DNA of 64,000 nucleotides from Rhizobium sp. L1K21 (GCF_024055895.1 NZ_JAMXLE010000001.1:1302001-1366000), one strand, 5' to 3'. Counted from the first letter of the stretch, positions 39,598 through 47,940 are shown. Notes: generated by a model not told the origin, from the sequence alone. Made by a program: numbers and translations.

Positions 39598-39724
39598 TTT
39601 TCTCTCTCCACTTGTGCCAGTCCTCCACCGGCAAAATCTCCATTTGCCATTCTATCCCTGTTTGGGTGATATTTTGTTCCGGAGTTGCCAGCTTGAGGCT
39701 TCTCGATGGGAGGAAATTTCAGAA

Positions 39725-40198
39725 ATGGGCCAAGTCTTGAAGGATATCAGTCAGCAGCATTTGCATCTCTTGAACCTTGTACAGAGGGATTGCAGCCTGC
39801 CGGTCGGGGCGTTGGCGGAAAAAGCGGGCATGTCGCAAAGTTCCGCCTGGCGCAAAATTCAGGAGCTTGAGGCGGATGGGGTGATCCGCAAGCGCGTGGC
39901 CATTCTCGATCCGGCCCTTCTGGATTTGCGGCTGTGCGTGATGGCCCAGGTCACGCTGGAAGATCACCACGATGAGGCCATTGCATCCTTTTCAGCGCTC
40001 GTGCGTGATCGGCCCGAGATCATGGAGTGTTTCGCGCTTTCCGGCACATTCGATTATATGCTGAAAATCCGGGCGCGGGACGTGGAAAGCTACGACAATT
40101 TCATGACGCGCTATCTTCTGCGCAATCCGCACATCCGGAATGTTGTCTCGAGCTTTGTGCTGCGGGAATTGAAGTCAACGACGGAGCTCCCGATCTGA
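39725..40198 (+). CDS. Lrp/AsnC-family regulator divergent from phhA
   Basis: 157 aa. N-terminal AsnC HTH (LHLLNLVQRDCSLPVGALAEKAGMSQSSAWRKIQELEADGVI, about 12-55), C-terminal RAM ligand-binding domain (VMAQVTLEDHHD to VVSSFVLRELKSTTELPI). The start ATG 39725 follows GGGAGGAAATT. It probably senses an aromatic amino acid and controls phhA (inference from divergence). It is convergent with the monooxygenase-like gene. Confidence 0.88.
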   Translation: MGQVLKDISQQHLHLLNLVQRDCSLPVGALAEKAGMSQSSAWRKIQELEADGVIRKRVAILDPALLDLRLCVMAQVTLEDHHDEAIASFSALVRDRPEIMECFALSGTFDYMLKIRARDVESYDNFMTRYLLRNPHIRNVVSSFVLRELKSTTELPI

Positions 40199-40207
40199 GC
40201 GCAGCGC

Positions 40208-40537
40208 CTATTTTTCAAAGGCGTAGGCGCGTTCCACCTTTGCCACGCGCAGCTCATAACATTTGTACCACCTCTCGCGGCCCATTTCCCGGGCGAGCGT
40301 GTGCTCGGCATTCTTCTTCCAGGCAATGATCGATGCCTCGTCCTTCCAGTAGGAGTTGGTGATGCCCAGGCCACCCGGTTCGCGAGCGCTTTCGATGCCG
40401 AGATAGCCGGGTTGCTGTTCGGCGAGCATTTCCATCTTTTCGGCCATTCCCGCATATCCGTCATCAACATCGGTACGTAGCGTAGAGAATATCACCACAT
40501 AATAGGGCGGCGGTGGCAGTTTGGCTGGCGAGGACAT
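40208..40537 (-). CDS. antibiotic biosynthesis monooxygenase (ABM) domain protein
   Basis: 109 aa dimeric ferredoxin-like ABM fold: YYVVIFSTLRTD, MAEKMEMLAEQQPGYLGIESAR, GLGITNSYWKDEASIIAWKKNAEHTLAREMGRERWYKCYELRVAKVER. This subgroup is a widespread, uncharacterised small enzyme. ATG 40537 is preferred; upstream sequence is low complexity. Confidence 0.85.
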   Translation of the reverse strand: MSSPAKLPPPPYYVVIFSTLRTDVDDGYAGMAEKMEMLAEQQPGYLGIESAREPGGLGITNSYWKDEASIIAWKKNAEHTLAREMGRERWYKCYELRVAKVERAYAFEK

Positions 40538-40629
40538 TTCTGATGCTCCTGTTTTGACCAACCATAACAGATGCGGGCGGCCGATTTGCTCAATTCTATT
40601 GATCCGGCTCCAACAAATTGAGATCGATG

Positions 40630-41289
40630 CTATCTCAGCCAGTCGTCCGCGTCGCGCAATTGTTCGGGCGATGGGGACAAGCCGCAAAAGGCCGTCGTCA
40701 TTTCGCGAATGCGCGGATCGGTGCGGAATTCCTCGAATGCCACCGTGAGATGGGAAACACCATTTTCCCGCAGATATTCAGATGCTGTAGTATAGATAAC
40801 TTGAGCACCGCTTCGACCCAGCGTCGGGTGCCAGTTGCGGCGTTTACGGGTATTCTCGATCGATTCAAGCGCGCGGGTGGAGACAATCACCCTGCAATTG
40901 GCCATTCTCAGGATAGCGGGCAGAACAAAAACGAGCAGGGCGTGTTTCAGCACCACCACCTTGCAGCCGGCTTCGGTCGCCAGGCGTTGCTGCTCGGTGA
41001 TCCACGGAGCAAAAAAGCGCACAAAATTTTCCGCGCTTCCCTTGGCCTGCAAGCTATATTCGTCGATACAGGCAACCAGTGCATCGCGCAGTTCCTCCGG
41101 TTCAAAGGCATTGGGTGTCTTCTCATCGACTGTGCGCAGATGTGGCGGGCAGGTGTAGCCGCCGCATTTGTCCAGATAACCGGCAACGGCGCTGGAGCCG
41201 GACCCCCAGGACGATAAGATCAGGACCACAGGAATGTCGTTCGCGCGCTGCAATTCAAGCTTCTCCGGTTCATTGCAGAACGATCGCAA
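40630..41289 (-). CDS. sulfotransferase-like P-loop protein
   Basis: About 219 aa. A 5' phosphosulphate/P-loop-like segment LSSWGSGSSAVAGYLDKCGGY lies near residues 26-46 and a 3' phosphate-like CRVIVSTRALESIENTRKRRNW near 131-152, followed by AFEEFRTDP. These resemble the PAPS-binding sites of sulfotransferases, but no close family is recognised. The start is uncertain: TTG 41289 is the longest; a TTG about 14 codons later has GGAGAAG upstream. Same strand as paiB, 30 bases after it. Confidence 0.65.
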   Translation of the reverse strand: MRSFCNEPEKLELQRANDIPVVLILSSWGSGSSAVAGYLDKCGGYTCPPHLRTVDEKTPNAFEPEELRDALVACIDEYSLQAKGSAENFVRFFAPWITEQQRLATEAGCKVVVLKHALLVFVLPAILRMANCRVIVSTRALESIENTRKRRNWHPTLGRSGAQVIYTTASEYLRENGVSHLTVAFEEFRTDPRIREMTTAFCGLSPSPEQLRDADDWLR

Positions 41290-41319
41290 TTGAAGCTTTC
41301 GCGAGCCCGAACCTGCTGG

Positions 41320-41940
41320 TCATTTCTGCGTCTTTGTCATCCGCAGGGCAAGTTCCGCCTTGCCGCTGGTCTCCATCACATTGCGCACATTTTCACGATC
41401 AATGGGCGCACGGTTCTGGCTCAGTTTCGATGTGGCTTCGACACGGGTGATGGCAATTTCGAATGCAACGATGTTTTCCAGCATCATGGCCATGTAGTCG
41501 GCGGGTGCATCGGCCATTCTCCACGCTTCATCGCCATTGGTTTCGCGCTCGAAGCGGGTGGTGAGCCTGCCGACCGCCATGCGCTTGAACTTCTCCGAGT
41601 GATCGAACCGGATGGCACCATAGACATGCACTGCCTGATAATTCCAGGTCGGAACAAAGCGGTGGTGTTCCGGTTTGCTTGGGTACCAGTTGGGCGAGAT
41701 ATAGCTGCTTTCGCCGCTGAATATCGCCATGACCTCGGAACCATCGGGAACATCCTGATGCATTGTATTTTTCAAGGCGATATGGCCGATGATATGGGTG
41801 TCGCCTTGCTTGATGAGCGGCAGGTGGCTGGCAACGAGGCCGGTTGGCGTGTGGGCGACAAGTGCAGCCAGAGGGTGGCTGTCGATCAGCCTGTTTATCT
41901 CGTCCTGATCGGTTTCGTTGAAAAAGTCGGGTTTGTACAT
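41320..41940 (-). CDS. paiB: PaiB-like FMN-binding protein
   Basis: 206 aa. It starts MYKPDFFNETDQDEINRLI and has the split-barrel flavin-binding pattern of PaiB: HPLAALVAHTPTGLVASHLPL, HIALKNTMHQD, YISPNWYPSKPEHHRFVPTWNYQAVHVYG, and C-terminal KLSQNRAPIDRENV. PaiB was first described as a negative regulator of sporulation/protease genes in Bacillus; in proteobacteria it is probably a flavin reductase-like enzyme. It follows rpsI on the minus strand behind a terminator. Confidence 0.92.
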   Translation of the reverse strand: MYKPDFFNETDQDEINRLIDSHPLAALVAHTPTGLVASHLPLIKQGDTHIIGHIALKNTMHQDVPDGSEVMAIFSGESSYISPNWYPSKPEHHRFVPTWNYQAVHVYGAIRFDHSEKFKRMAVGRLTTRFERETNGDEAWRMADAPADYMAMMLENIVAFEIAITRVEATSKLSQNRAPIDRENVRNVMETSGKAELALRMTKTQK

Positions 41941-41979
41941 CAGGCTCTCGCGGATCGGTTTTTTGCTGGCATATTGCCG

Positions 41980-42011
41980 CAAAAGAAAAGGGCCCGCAAA
42001 TGCGAGCCCTT
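41980..42011 (-). terminator. Rho-independent terminator of rplM-rpsI
   Basis: On the minus strand AAGGGCTCGC (42002-42011) pairs with GCGGGCCCTT (41988-41997), one mismatch, ATTT loop, then TTCTTTT. Starts 26 bases after the rpsI stop. Confidence 0.85.
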
Positions 42012-42037
42012 CCAAATTCCGAAATTTCGTCCAGCGA

Positions 42038-42505
42038 TTAACGCTTGGAGAACTGGAACGAACGGCGGGCCTTGGCCTTACCGTATTTCTTACGCTCAAC
42101 CGTACGGCTGTCGCGGGTCAGGAAGCCACCCTTCTTGAGGACAGAGCGAAGCTCCGGCTCGAAATAGGTCAGTGCGCGGGAGATACCGTGACGAACGGCA
42201 CCGGCCTGGCCGGAGAGACCACCACCGGTGACGGTCGCGACGATGTCGAACTGGCCTTGACGGGCAGCGGCAACGATCGGCTGCTGCAGAACCATCTGCA
42301 GAACCGGACGTGCGAAATAGGAATTGAATTCCTTGCCGTTGATGACGATCTTGCCGGAGCCGGCCTTGACCCATACGCGGGCAACTGCGTCCTTACGCTT
42401 GCCGGTCGCATAAGCGCGGCCCTGAGCGTCAACCTTGCGCACGTGAACCGGAGCCGATGCTTCGGTCTCGCCTGCGATTTCTTTCAGATCGGAGAGATCA
42501 GCCAT
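42038..42505 (-). CDS. rpsI: 30S ribosomal protein S9
   Basis: 155 aa with the S9 core: [55 protein letters not shown] and the basic end [17 protein letters not shown], whose C-terminal Arg contacts P-site tRNA. It directly follows rplM (2 bases). Confidence 0.98.
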   Translation of the reverse strand: MADLSDLKEIAGETEASAPVHVRKVDAQGRAYATGKRKDAVARVWVKAGSGKIVINGKEFNSYFARPVLQMVLQQPIVAAARQGQFDIVATVTGGGLSGQAGAVRHGISRALTYFEPELRSVLKKGGFLTRDSRTVERKKYGKAKARRSFQFSKR

Positions 42506-42507
42506 GA

Positions 42508-42972
42508 TCAGGCGCTCCTTTTGTTCTTGCTGTTCAGCGCGGCGACGTCGAGGACGGTCGGAGCCTGCGCTTCATGCGGATGCTCAGCGCCGGCGTATAC
42601 ACGCAGGTTCTTCATCTGGCGGCGGCCAAGCGGGCCACGCGGAACCATGCGCTCAACGGCCTTCTCGATGACGCGTTCCGGGAAACGGCCTTCGATGATC
42701 TGGCGCGCAGTGCGCTCCTTGATGCCGCCGGGGTAGCCGGTGTGCCAGTAATATTTCTTGTCGGAATACTTCTTGCCGGTGAGAACGCATTTTTCAGCGT
42801 TGATCACGATGACGTTGTCGCCATCATCGACGTGAGGGGTATAGGTTGCCTTGTGCTTGCCGCGCAGGCGGTTCGCAACGATGGTGGCGAGGCGGCCGAC
42901 AACGATGCCTTCAGCATCGATCACGATCCACTTCTTTTCCACCTCGGCAGGCTTCTGCGAGAAGGTAGCCAT
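42508..42972 (-). CDS. rplM: 50S ribosomal protein L13
   Basis: 154 aa with [42 protein letters not shown], and [28 protein letters not shown]. Standard rplM-rpsI operon. ATG 42972 gives the family length; three extra codons are possible upstream. A consensus promoter and a hairpin-containing ~110-base leader lie upstream. Confidence 0.98.
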   Translation of the reverse strand: MATFSQKPAEVEKKWIVIDAEGIVVGRLATIVANRLRGKHKATYTPHVDDGDNVIVINAEKCVLTGKKYSDKKYYWHTGYPGGIKERTARQIIEGRFPERVIEKAVERMVPRGPLGRRQMKNLRVYAGAEHPHEAQAPTVLDVAALNSKNKRSA

Positions 42973-43048
42973 TGGTTTCACTCTCTTGACTTAGACCCCG
43001 AAGAGGGGCGTTTCTTGTTGCTTGCGTTACCGTTTCCGATAACAGGAA

Positions 43049-43073
43049 CGCGGCTCCGTTGGCCGGAACCGCG
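43049..43073 (-). other. hairpin in the rplM-rpsI leader
   Basis: CGCGGTTCCG / CGGAGCCGCG (one G-U pair) with a five-base loop on the minus strand, between promoter and rplM start. A second small CCCC/GGGG hairpin (TCTTC loop) lies nearer the gene (about 42991-43005). It could be an attenuation or autoregulatory structure (inference). Confidence 0.45.
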
Positions 43074-43085
43074 CTTCTGGGCGTG

Positions 43086-43114
43086 CTTATAGAGGCCGCG
43101 CTTGCTTTCGTCAA
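43086..43114 (-). promoter_or_regulatory. near-consensus sigma70-type promoter of rplM-rpsI
   Basis: On the minus strand TTGACG (43109-43114), a 17-base spacer, then TATAAG (43086-43091). The expected transcript start is near 43079, about 107 bases before the rplM ATG. The 43115-43316 stretch beyond it shows nothing else. Confidence 0.75.
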
Positions 43115-43316
43115 GCGCATGTTTTGGGCGTTTTTTATTTATTTAGTAGTGAAATCAAATGCTTACATAAACGGTAATATGATACCGCAAATAAATCCGC
43201 TGGTCTAATCGTGTTAAACTCCGAACAGCAACGGAACAGCACGCAGGACAGAAGATCGTGGAATGCGACATGAAGCTCCAGTTGAAGAAAAACTGAAGCT
43301 TCCTTCACACTCGCGC

Positions 43317-43781
43317 CTACAAGGCCGGTGCCGTGTTGCCGGCCTTTTCATTTGTCTCCAGCGGCGCGGAGAAGGTGGCCGTGGCCGAGGCGATGATCTG
43401 GCGCGTGTCGGTGCGCTCGATGAGGACGTCGATGACAGAGAGCTGTTTGCCGATCTTCAGGATCTTGCCGATCCCCTCAATCGGCACGGGCTCGGGGCGG
43501 TGCAGGAAATTGATGTTGAGATTGGCGGTGACGGCACCCACCACCGGGCCGATATGGGCAAGCAGCGTGACATAGGCCGTGACATCGGCAACGGCGAAGA
43601 CGGCGGGGCCGTTGATCGTGCCGCCGGGGCGCAGGTGCGATTTGTCCGGCATAAAGCGGACCGTTGTTGTGCCGGGGCTGACATTCATAACTTCGAAGGT
43701 CGGAATCTCGTCGGTCCGGATTTGCGGAAATTCGCGGCTCAGAAATGAATTGATCATTTCCGCCGTTAGTATCGGTTTCAT
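43317..43781 (-). CDS. PaaI-family hotdog thioesterase
   Basis: 154 aa. Hotdog fold pattern: RFMPDKSHLRPGGTINGPAVFAVADVTAYVTLLAHIGPVVGAVTANLNINFLHRP, with the family's GGxxxGxxxxxxAD-like helix, then IEGIGKILKIGKQLSVIDVLI. Likely a general acyl-CoA thioesterase. Divergent from an enoyl-CoA hydratase gene 82 bases away, suggesting shared control in fatty or aromatic acid degradation. Confidence 0.85.
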   Translation of the reverse strand: MKPILTAEMINSFLSREFPQIRTDEIPTFEVMNVSPGTTTVRFMPDKSHLRPGGTINGPAVFAVADVTAYVTLLAHIGPVVGAVTANLNINFLHRPEPVPIEGIGKILKIGKQLSVIDVLIERTDTRQIIASATATFSAPLETNEKAGNTAPAL

Positions 43782-43862
43782 TCTTTATTCCTCCCGTTTA
43801 AATATGAATTACAGTTCACATGAAGTTTGTTCAACCTTAAACAAAAGATGCGGGAGGAAAAC

Positions 43863-44684
43863 ATGGCTGAGGTGGTGTCTCTAAAAGGCGACGATCTGGC
43901 CACGCCGTTGATCGTGGAAGAGGACGGTGGCGTCTTGAAGCTGACCTTGAACAGCCCGCCGGCCAATGCGCTTTCCATTGCGATGATGGAGGCGCTGCTT
44001 GCCGAGCTCAGACGGGCGGGCGCGGAGAAGTCTATTCGTGTGGTGACCATTTCGGCGCTGGGCAAAGTTTTTTCGGCGGGCCACGACCTGAAGGAAATGA
44101 CGGCGCACCGGGCGGATGCGGATAAAGGGACGGCGTTTTTTCAGAAGACATTCGGGCTTTGCGCGGAGCTGATGCTGGCGATTACCCATTGTCCCAAGCC
44201 GGTGATGGCGGTTGTTGACGGGCTGGCGACGGCGGCGGGTTGCCAGTTGGTGGCGACCTGCGATCTCGCCATCTGTACCGATACGGCGACATTCTGCACG
44301 CCCGGCGTGAATATCGGGCTGTTCTGCTCGACGCCGATGGTGGCGGTGTCGCGGGCTGCCAACCGCAAACAGGCGATGGAAATGCTGCTGACGGGCGAGA
44401 CGATCGATGCGGGGACGGCCAAGGAGTTTGGGCTCGTCAACCGGATCGTGCCGAAACAGTATCTGCAGCAGGTGGTCGACAAATATACGGCGACGCTGAT
44501 GTCGAAATCGCCGGTGATCCTGAAGATCGGCAAGGAGGCGTTCTACCGGCAGGTGGAGATGCCGCTTGAAGAGGCCTATGCCTATACCGCGCAGGTGATG
44601 ACGGAGAATATGCTGGAACGGCATGCCGAAGAGGGGGTGGGGGCTTTCCTGAACAAACGAATGCCGGAATGGAAGGACGACTGA
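43863..44684 (+). CDS. enoyl-CoA hydratase/isomerase family protein
   Basis: 273-aa crotonase fold. The oxyanion-hole segments are SALGKVFSAGHDLKEM and DGLATAAGCQLVATCDLAI. At the positions of the two catalytic glutamates of true hydratases the residues read Ala/Gly-rich (TAAGCQL) and FCTPGVNIGLFCSTPM, so at least one Glu is missing; isomerase or other crotonase chemistry is possible. ATG 43863 (GGAGG upstream) is chosen. Confidence 0.85.
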   Translation: MAEVVSLKGDDLATPLIVEEDGGVLKLTLNSPPANALSIAMMEALLAELRRAGAEKSIRVVTISALGKVFSAGHDLKEMTAHRADADKGTAFFQKTFGLCAELMLAITHCPKPVMAVVDGLATAAGCQLVATCDLAICTDTATFCTPGVNIGLFCSTPMVAVSRAANRKQAMEMLLTGETIDAGTAKEFGLVNRIVPKQYLQQVVDKYTATLMSKSPVILKIGKEAFYRQVEMPLEEAYAYTAQVMTENMLERHAEEGVGAFLNKRMPEWKDD

Positions 44685-44732
44685 GCCGTCGGCTGCGATG
44701 ATGTCCAGCACCTCCAGACAGGCATAGGAAAA

Positions 44733-44756
44733 CCCGCCGGTCCTTAAACCGACGGG
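44733..44756 (-). terminator. terminator hairpin downstream of the PRC-barrel gene
   Basis: CCCG-c-CGGT pairs with ACCG-a-CGGG across CCTTAA (one mismatch); on the minus strand it is followed by TTTTCC. Located 62 bases past the PRC-barrel stop. Confidence 0.5.
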
Positions 44757-44817
44757 CCTTCCGTGCTGATCTTCGGGGATGGACAGCCGGGGGCAGCTGC
44801 CATCACCCTCCGATCAA

Positions 44818-45777
44818 TCAGCCTTCATATTCAGGCATCGCTTCAAGCGCTTCCTGGTTGTTGTCGATGTAGACGCGGAATTCCGAGCCGTCAGCATTCT
44901 TCTGAATGTTGACCTGGTCGACACCAACGGCGATGCGGTGTTCGCCGATACCGAGGAAGCCGCCGACATCGATCACGAGCTTTTCAACGGTCTTGCCGTC
45001 GGAGCCAAGAATGAGTTCGGCCACGTCGCCGACGTCTTCATCGCCGGAACCGTAAACGGTTGCACCCTGCAGGGCTTCGGCGGTGAGGTCTTCCGGCATG
45101 GTGTCGCCATAGCCTTCAACAGTTACGTCAGGGCGCTTCAGCATCATGTCGTTTTCAGCAACCTGCGTGTCATTGGCCGCCATGTTGTCAGACGTGTCCT
45201 GTGCGGTGGTTTCCTGAGCGACCTTGCCGTCCTTGTCCATCCGGTCCGTCATGCGGTCGGTGGCGGCCATTTCGGTCGTATCCGTTGCCGTGCCGTTTGC
45301 ATCAGCCGTTTCGTTGGTCATGCCCGTGTCGTTCATGGCCTGACGGTTTTCCGGGGCCTTGTATTCCGGAGCGTCGGTCAGAACCTGCTTGTTGGCATTG
45401 ATGACGAGGAAATAGTCGTCGGCATCTTCACCATCGCTGACGAAGTTGAGGTCCTTCATGGAAACGGCCACGTCCTTTTCGCCGATGCCGATAAAGCCGC
45501 CAACGCCGATCACAACAGCTTCCACTTCGCCGTCCTTGTTCATGATCACATCATTGACTTCGCCGACATCGTCCCAGTTCTTTTCGTCGCCAGCGTTCAT
45601 GGCGGTGTCGGTGGAAACTTCGTTCTCGGTTGCATAGATGCGCGAGCCGATGAACTGCGAGGCGTTGATATCGCCGGGCTGGGTCTGATAGGTCGTATCG
45701 GCGCTCAGCATTGCGGCGCTGGCGCTGGATGCGACGAGGACGACACCGAGTGCCGTAGTGGTCAGAAATTTCTTCAT
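44818..45777 (-). CDS. secreted protein with two PRC-barrel domains
   Basis: 319 aa. Sec signal peptide (KKFLTTTALGVVLVASSASAA), then a first PRC-barrel (about 38-130, with GEVNDVIMNKDGEVEAVVIGVGGFIGIGEKDVAV) and a second (about 225-315, with GDVAELILGSDGKTVEKLVIDVGGFLGIGEHRIAV). The linker (140-210) is Thr/Asp/Met-rich and low complexity. The two domains are clearly related, indicating an internal duplication. Such proteins are envelope-associated in Rhizobiales; function unknown. ATG 45777 is preceded by GGAGGTAACGATC. Confidence 0.88.
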   Translation of the reverse strand: MKKFLTTTALGVVLVASSASAAMLSADTTYQTQPGDINASQFIGSRIYATENEVSTDTAMNAGDEKNWDDVGEVNDVIMNKDGEVEAVVIGVGGFIGIGEKDVAVSMKDLNFVSDGEDADDYFLVINANKQVLTDAPEYKAPENRQAMNDTGMTNETADANGTATDTTEMAATDRMTDRMDKDGKVAQETTAQDTSDNMAANDTQVAENDMMLKRPDVTVEGYGDTMPEDLTAEALQGATVYGSGDEDVGDVAELILGSDGKTVEKLVIDVGGFLGIGEHRIAVGVDQVNIQKNADGSEFRVYIDNNQEALEAMPEYEG

Positions 45778-46012
45778 GATCGTTACCTCCATGTTGATTC
45801 CGTTTGTTTTTTCCGCACGAAAACCGACTGAAAACAGACGTTTTCCGTGTGGCCGTCAGAGCATTTCTGCGTCTGGTGGCTAAATCGCTCGCGCGGCGAA
45901 ATGTTCCGCAGGCGGATCAATTTTCTCAACAATCGGGCAGGAGGGGGCAGGCGCTGCGCGCGCCGGTGCATGTCATCAGGCGTGCATAGAGGATGCGGAA
46001 AAGGTGGTGGGC

Positions 46013-46342
46013 TCAGTCGCGCTGGATGGTGGCGAGCAGGTCCCACATGTCGGCGCCGGTTTCGAAGACGGCGGCATTGGCCTTGTAGGACAGTTCGGCT
46101 TCCATGACGTTCAGCATCTCGTCCGTCATATTGACATTGGAGCCGCCGTTCGGGTCCGGATTGCCGGAGGGGGCAACGCGCGCTTCCACGCCCGCCCCGC
46201 CGCCGGTGGCATTGAGCGTGGTTTCCAGCCGGTCGTAATTCGGCGTCTGCGCATTGGCGATGTTGTTGGCGCTGGCGGTTGCCCGGCGCTCCTGCGCCAG
46301 CATGCCGGACATGGCGGTGCTCATCACTGCGGAAAGAGACAT
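46013..46342 (-). CDS. orphan short FlgC-like flagellar rod protein
   Basis: 109 aa. The N-terminus matches flagellar rod/hook proteins (SAVMSTAMSGMLAQERRATASANNIANAQTPNYDR; ANNIANxxTP is the hallmark) and the C-terminus the FlgC-type end (NVMEAELSYKANAAVFETGADMWDLLATIQ). The middle is short, so it is smaller than FlgC (~140 aa). No other flagellar genes are nearby. It could be an export-competent paralogue or relic; not a canonical flgC locus. Confidence 0.75.
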   Translation of the reverse strand: MSLSAVMSTAMSGMLAQERRATASANNIANAQTPNYDRLETTLNATGGGAGVEARVAPSGNPDPNGGSNVNMTDEMLNVMEAELSYKANAAVFETGADMWDLLATIQRD

Positions 46343-46516
46343 GGTTTTTTCCTCGGTTCGTCCGGCAGCATAGCGGTTGCGCGTTAGCGCGGCGTGAAGC
46401 GGATAGATTGCATTTTAGGGAAATGGCGGTGGCTCTTTCCTGCACCTCAACCCCGGCAAGCACATCGCTTCCAGGTTATTGGCATTCTCTCGTTTCGACC
46501 CCGTTCAGGATCGGAT

Positions 46517-46570
46517 GGGGCGTTTTGTGCGCCACATTGTTGTTAGTTTATGATGCGCACAAAGCGCCCC
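46517..46570. repeat. inverted repeat with 16-bp arms
   Basis: GGGGCGTTTTGTGCGC (46517-46532) and its near-perfect inverse at 46555-46570 (15 of 16 pairs) enclose a 22-base loop. Confidence 0.75.
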
Positions 46571-46675
46571 GCCTTCAGTTGTTTTTGAATTGCAAACTTG
46601 GTGATCAACGCCCGGTTCTCCCATTCGCGAGGCCTCCTTTTTTAAAAAGAGGGGCACAAACCGTGTCTTAGCTTA

Positions 46676-46830
46676 TGCAGGCCAGGCCTGCACGTCGGAG
46701 GGGGCCGCCTTACCCTGATCTCCGCCGGGTCACCGCTTCTTGCAAAACCCCGGTGCGAACATTCCCGTTTGAATGTCCAATGGTCTCTTCGGCAAGAGCC
46801 CATATCCGAGGCCTGCGTCTGCCCCCGAAC
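46676..46830. other. run of short hairpins, possible structured RNA
   Basis: Palindrome TGCAGGCC-a-GGCCTGCA (46676-46692), ACATTC/GAATGT (46759-46776) and CTCTT-CGGC-AAGAG (near 46783-46797) follow one another; CACAG/CTGTG (near 46850) comes after. I could not match this to tmRNA, SRP RNA, RNase P RNA or 6S RNA. Confidence 0.25.
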
Positions 46831-46938
46831 CCGGAACCGACCCCGCTCGCCACAGCGCCCTGTGGTGTATCCGTGCGGGATGGAGGTATTATGAGCATGC
46901 GCGGAGAGGGCGGGGATGAAAGGGCGCAAAATTTTCCT

Positions 46939-46965
46939 CCGTCATCCTCGGCCTTGAGCCGAGGA
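46939..46965. repeat. family A repeat, half unit
   Basis: CCGTCA followed by the hairpin TCCTCGGC-CTTGA-GCCGAGGA. Same element as the right arm of the unit at 47714-47790. Confidence 0.75.
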
Positions 46966-47064
46966 GTGAAGCGCAATCAAAGGCTTGTGTGTGGATGGTC
47001 GGCTCAAAGCCAACCTGACGGTGGGTTTTTTATCCCCGTTTTTGGGTGCGCGCGCAATGATCAG

Positions 47065-47180
47065 CCCTCATCCTGAGGAGCCGCCTTGGCGGCGTCTCGA
47101 AGGGCGAGGGCGGGTTGTGGCGCGGTATGTGGCCAGCCTGATCCTTCGAGGGTCGCTGCGCTCCCACCTCAGGATGAGGC
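47065..47180. repeat. family B repeat: inverted pair of CCTCATCCTGAGG arms
   Basis: Left arm 47065-47110 (CCTCATCCTGAGGAGCC ... TCTCGAAGG) and right arm 47142-47180 (CCTTCGAGG ... CCTCAGGATGAGG) are inverted copies. The same pair occurs inside uvrB at 50154-50263. Confidence 0.9.
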
Positions 47181-47204
47181 CGGAGGGGGCCGTTGCGCCT
47201 GCAT

Positions 47205-47346
47205 CCGTCATGCCAGACTTGGATACTGGCATCCAGCCACCGCGCGTTTGCGCGGTGAAAGGACCTTCTTTTCCGATATGGAAGAAAGAGTCTCTCGCGC
47301 GAAGGACTTCGCGCTGCTGGATCCTAGATCAAGTCTGGGGTGACGG
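47205..47346. repeat. family A repeat, 142-bp unit with terminal inverted repeats
   Basis: Ends CCGTCATGCCAGACTT and AAGTCTGGGGTGACGG are inverse over 14 of 16 positions. Contains the inner hairpin GCCAGACTT...GGCATCC and a TAGATCAAGT tract also found at 47811-47940. Confidence 0.88.
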
Positions 47347-47368
47347 ACGAGAGCGTGGTGCCGCCCTG

Positions 47369-47540
47369 ACCTCTCCCCCTGTGGGAGAGGATAGCAAGCC
47401 CCAAGAGCGCAGCGATTGGCCGGCGCGCTTGGTGAGGGGTAATCCTTCGATGCTCCGCTCTACCCCTCACCAAGTGCGTCCAGCGTTCAGCTGCCGCTTC
47501 ACGCGGACTTACTATCCTCTCCCACAAGGGGCGAGGTGGG
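47369..47540. repeat. family C repeat (CCTCTCCC / GGGAGAGG) full unit
   Basis: Left end CCTCTCCCCCTGTGGGAGAGGATAG is mirrored at the right by CTATCCTCTCCCACAAGGGGCGAGG. Inside are GGTGAGGGGT and ACCCCTCACC, also inverse to each other. Confidence 0.85.
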
Positions 47541-47616
47541 GGCGCGCCGCGCGCTCATGCCGGATGTCTCATATCGCATAAGTGGAACGGTTTGGCATCG
47601 GCAAGCGCGGCGCCTC

Positions 47617-47702
47617 TACCTCTCCCCCTTGCGGGAGAGGACGTGATTTCAACATTTTAGCCGCAGGCTAAGTGTTAGAAAACACTGATGAGGGGATTGG
47701 GC
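47617..47702. repeat. family C repeat, partial unit
   Basis: CCTCTCCCCCTTGCGGGAGAGG followed by TGATGAGGGGATTGGG; only the left half of the 47369-47540 unit is present. Confidence 0.75.
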
Positions 47703-47713
47703 CACCGGATTCT

Positions 47714-47790
47714 CCGTCATGGTCGGGCTTGACCCGACCATCCATCCGCGCGCTTATGTTTGGATCCTCGGCTCAAGGCCGAGGATGACG
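47714..47790. repeat. family A repeat, short unit
   Basis: Two hairpins in opposed order: CCGTCATGGTCGGGCTTGAC(CCGACCAT) and TCCTCGGCTCAAGGCCGAGGATGACG. Ends are CCGTCAT/ATGACG. Confidence 0.85.
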
Positions 47791-47810
47791 TGGGGGCACA
47801 ATCTCTCCAC

Positions 47811-47940
47811 CCGTCATGCCGGACTTGATCCGGCATCCAGTGCGCCCAAGTCCTTGGGCGTGGGAGACTTACTTGTGGGTGGAGGCATTCACCGCGCCGA
47901 CGCGCGGTGGCTGGATTCTAGATCAAGTCGGGGATGACGG
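47811..47940. repeat. family A repeat, 130-bp unit with terminal inverted repeats
   Basis: Left end CCGTCATGCCGGACTTGATC mirrors right end GATCAAGTCGGGGATGACGG. Nearest repeat to the HEPN-like gene. Confidence 0.88.

Noticed and set aside
46675-47581. Open frames of 130-200 codons in the repeat region
   Set aside because: They are made largely of palindromic repeats, lack ribosome-binding sites and read as Pro/Arg/Ser-rich low-complexity sequence.
46939-47940. Possible CRISPR array
   Set aside because: Repeats are of three kinds, palindromic, unevenly spaced and of differing length; no regular spacer pattern and no cas genes.
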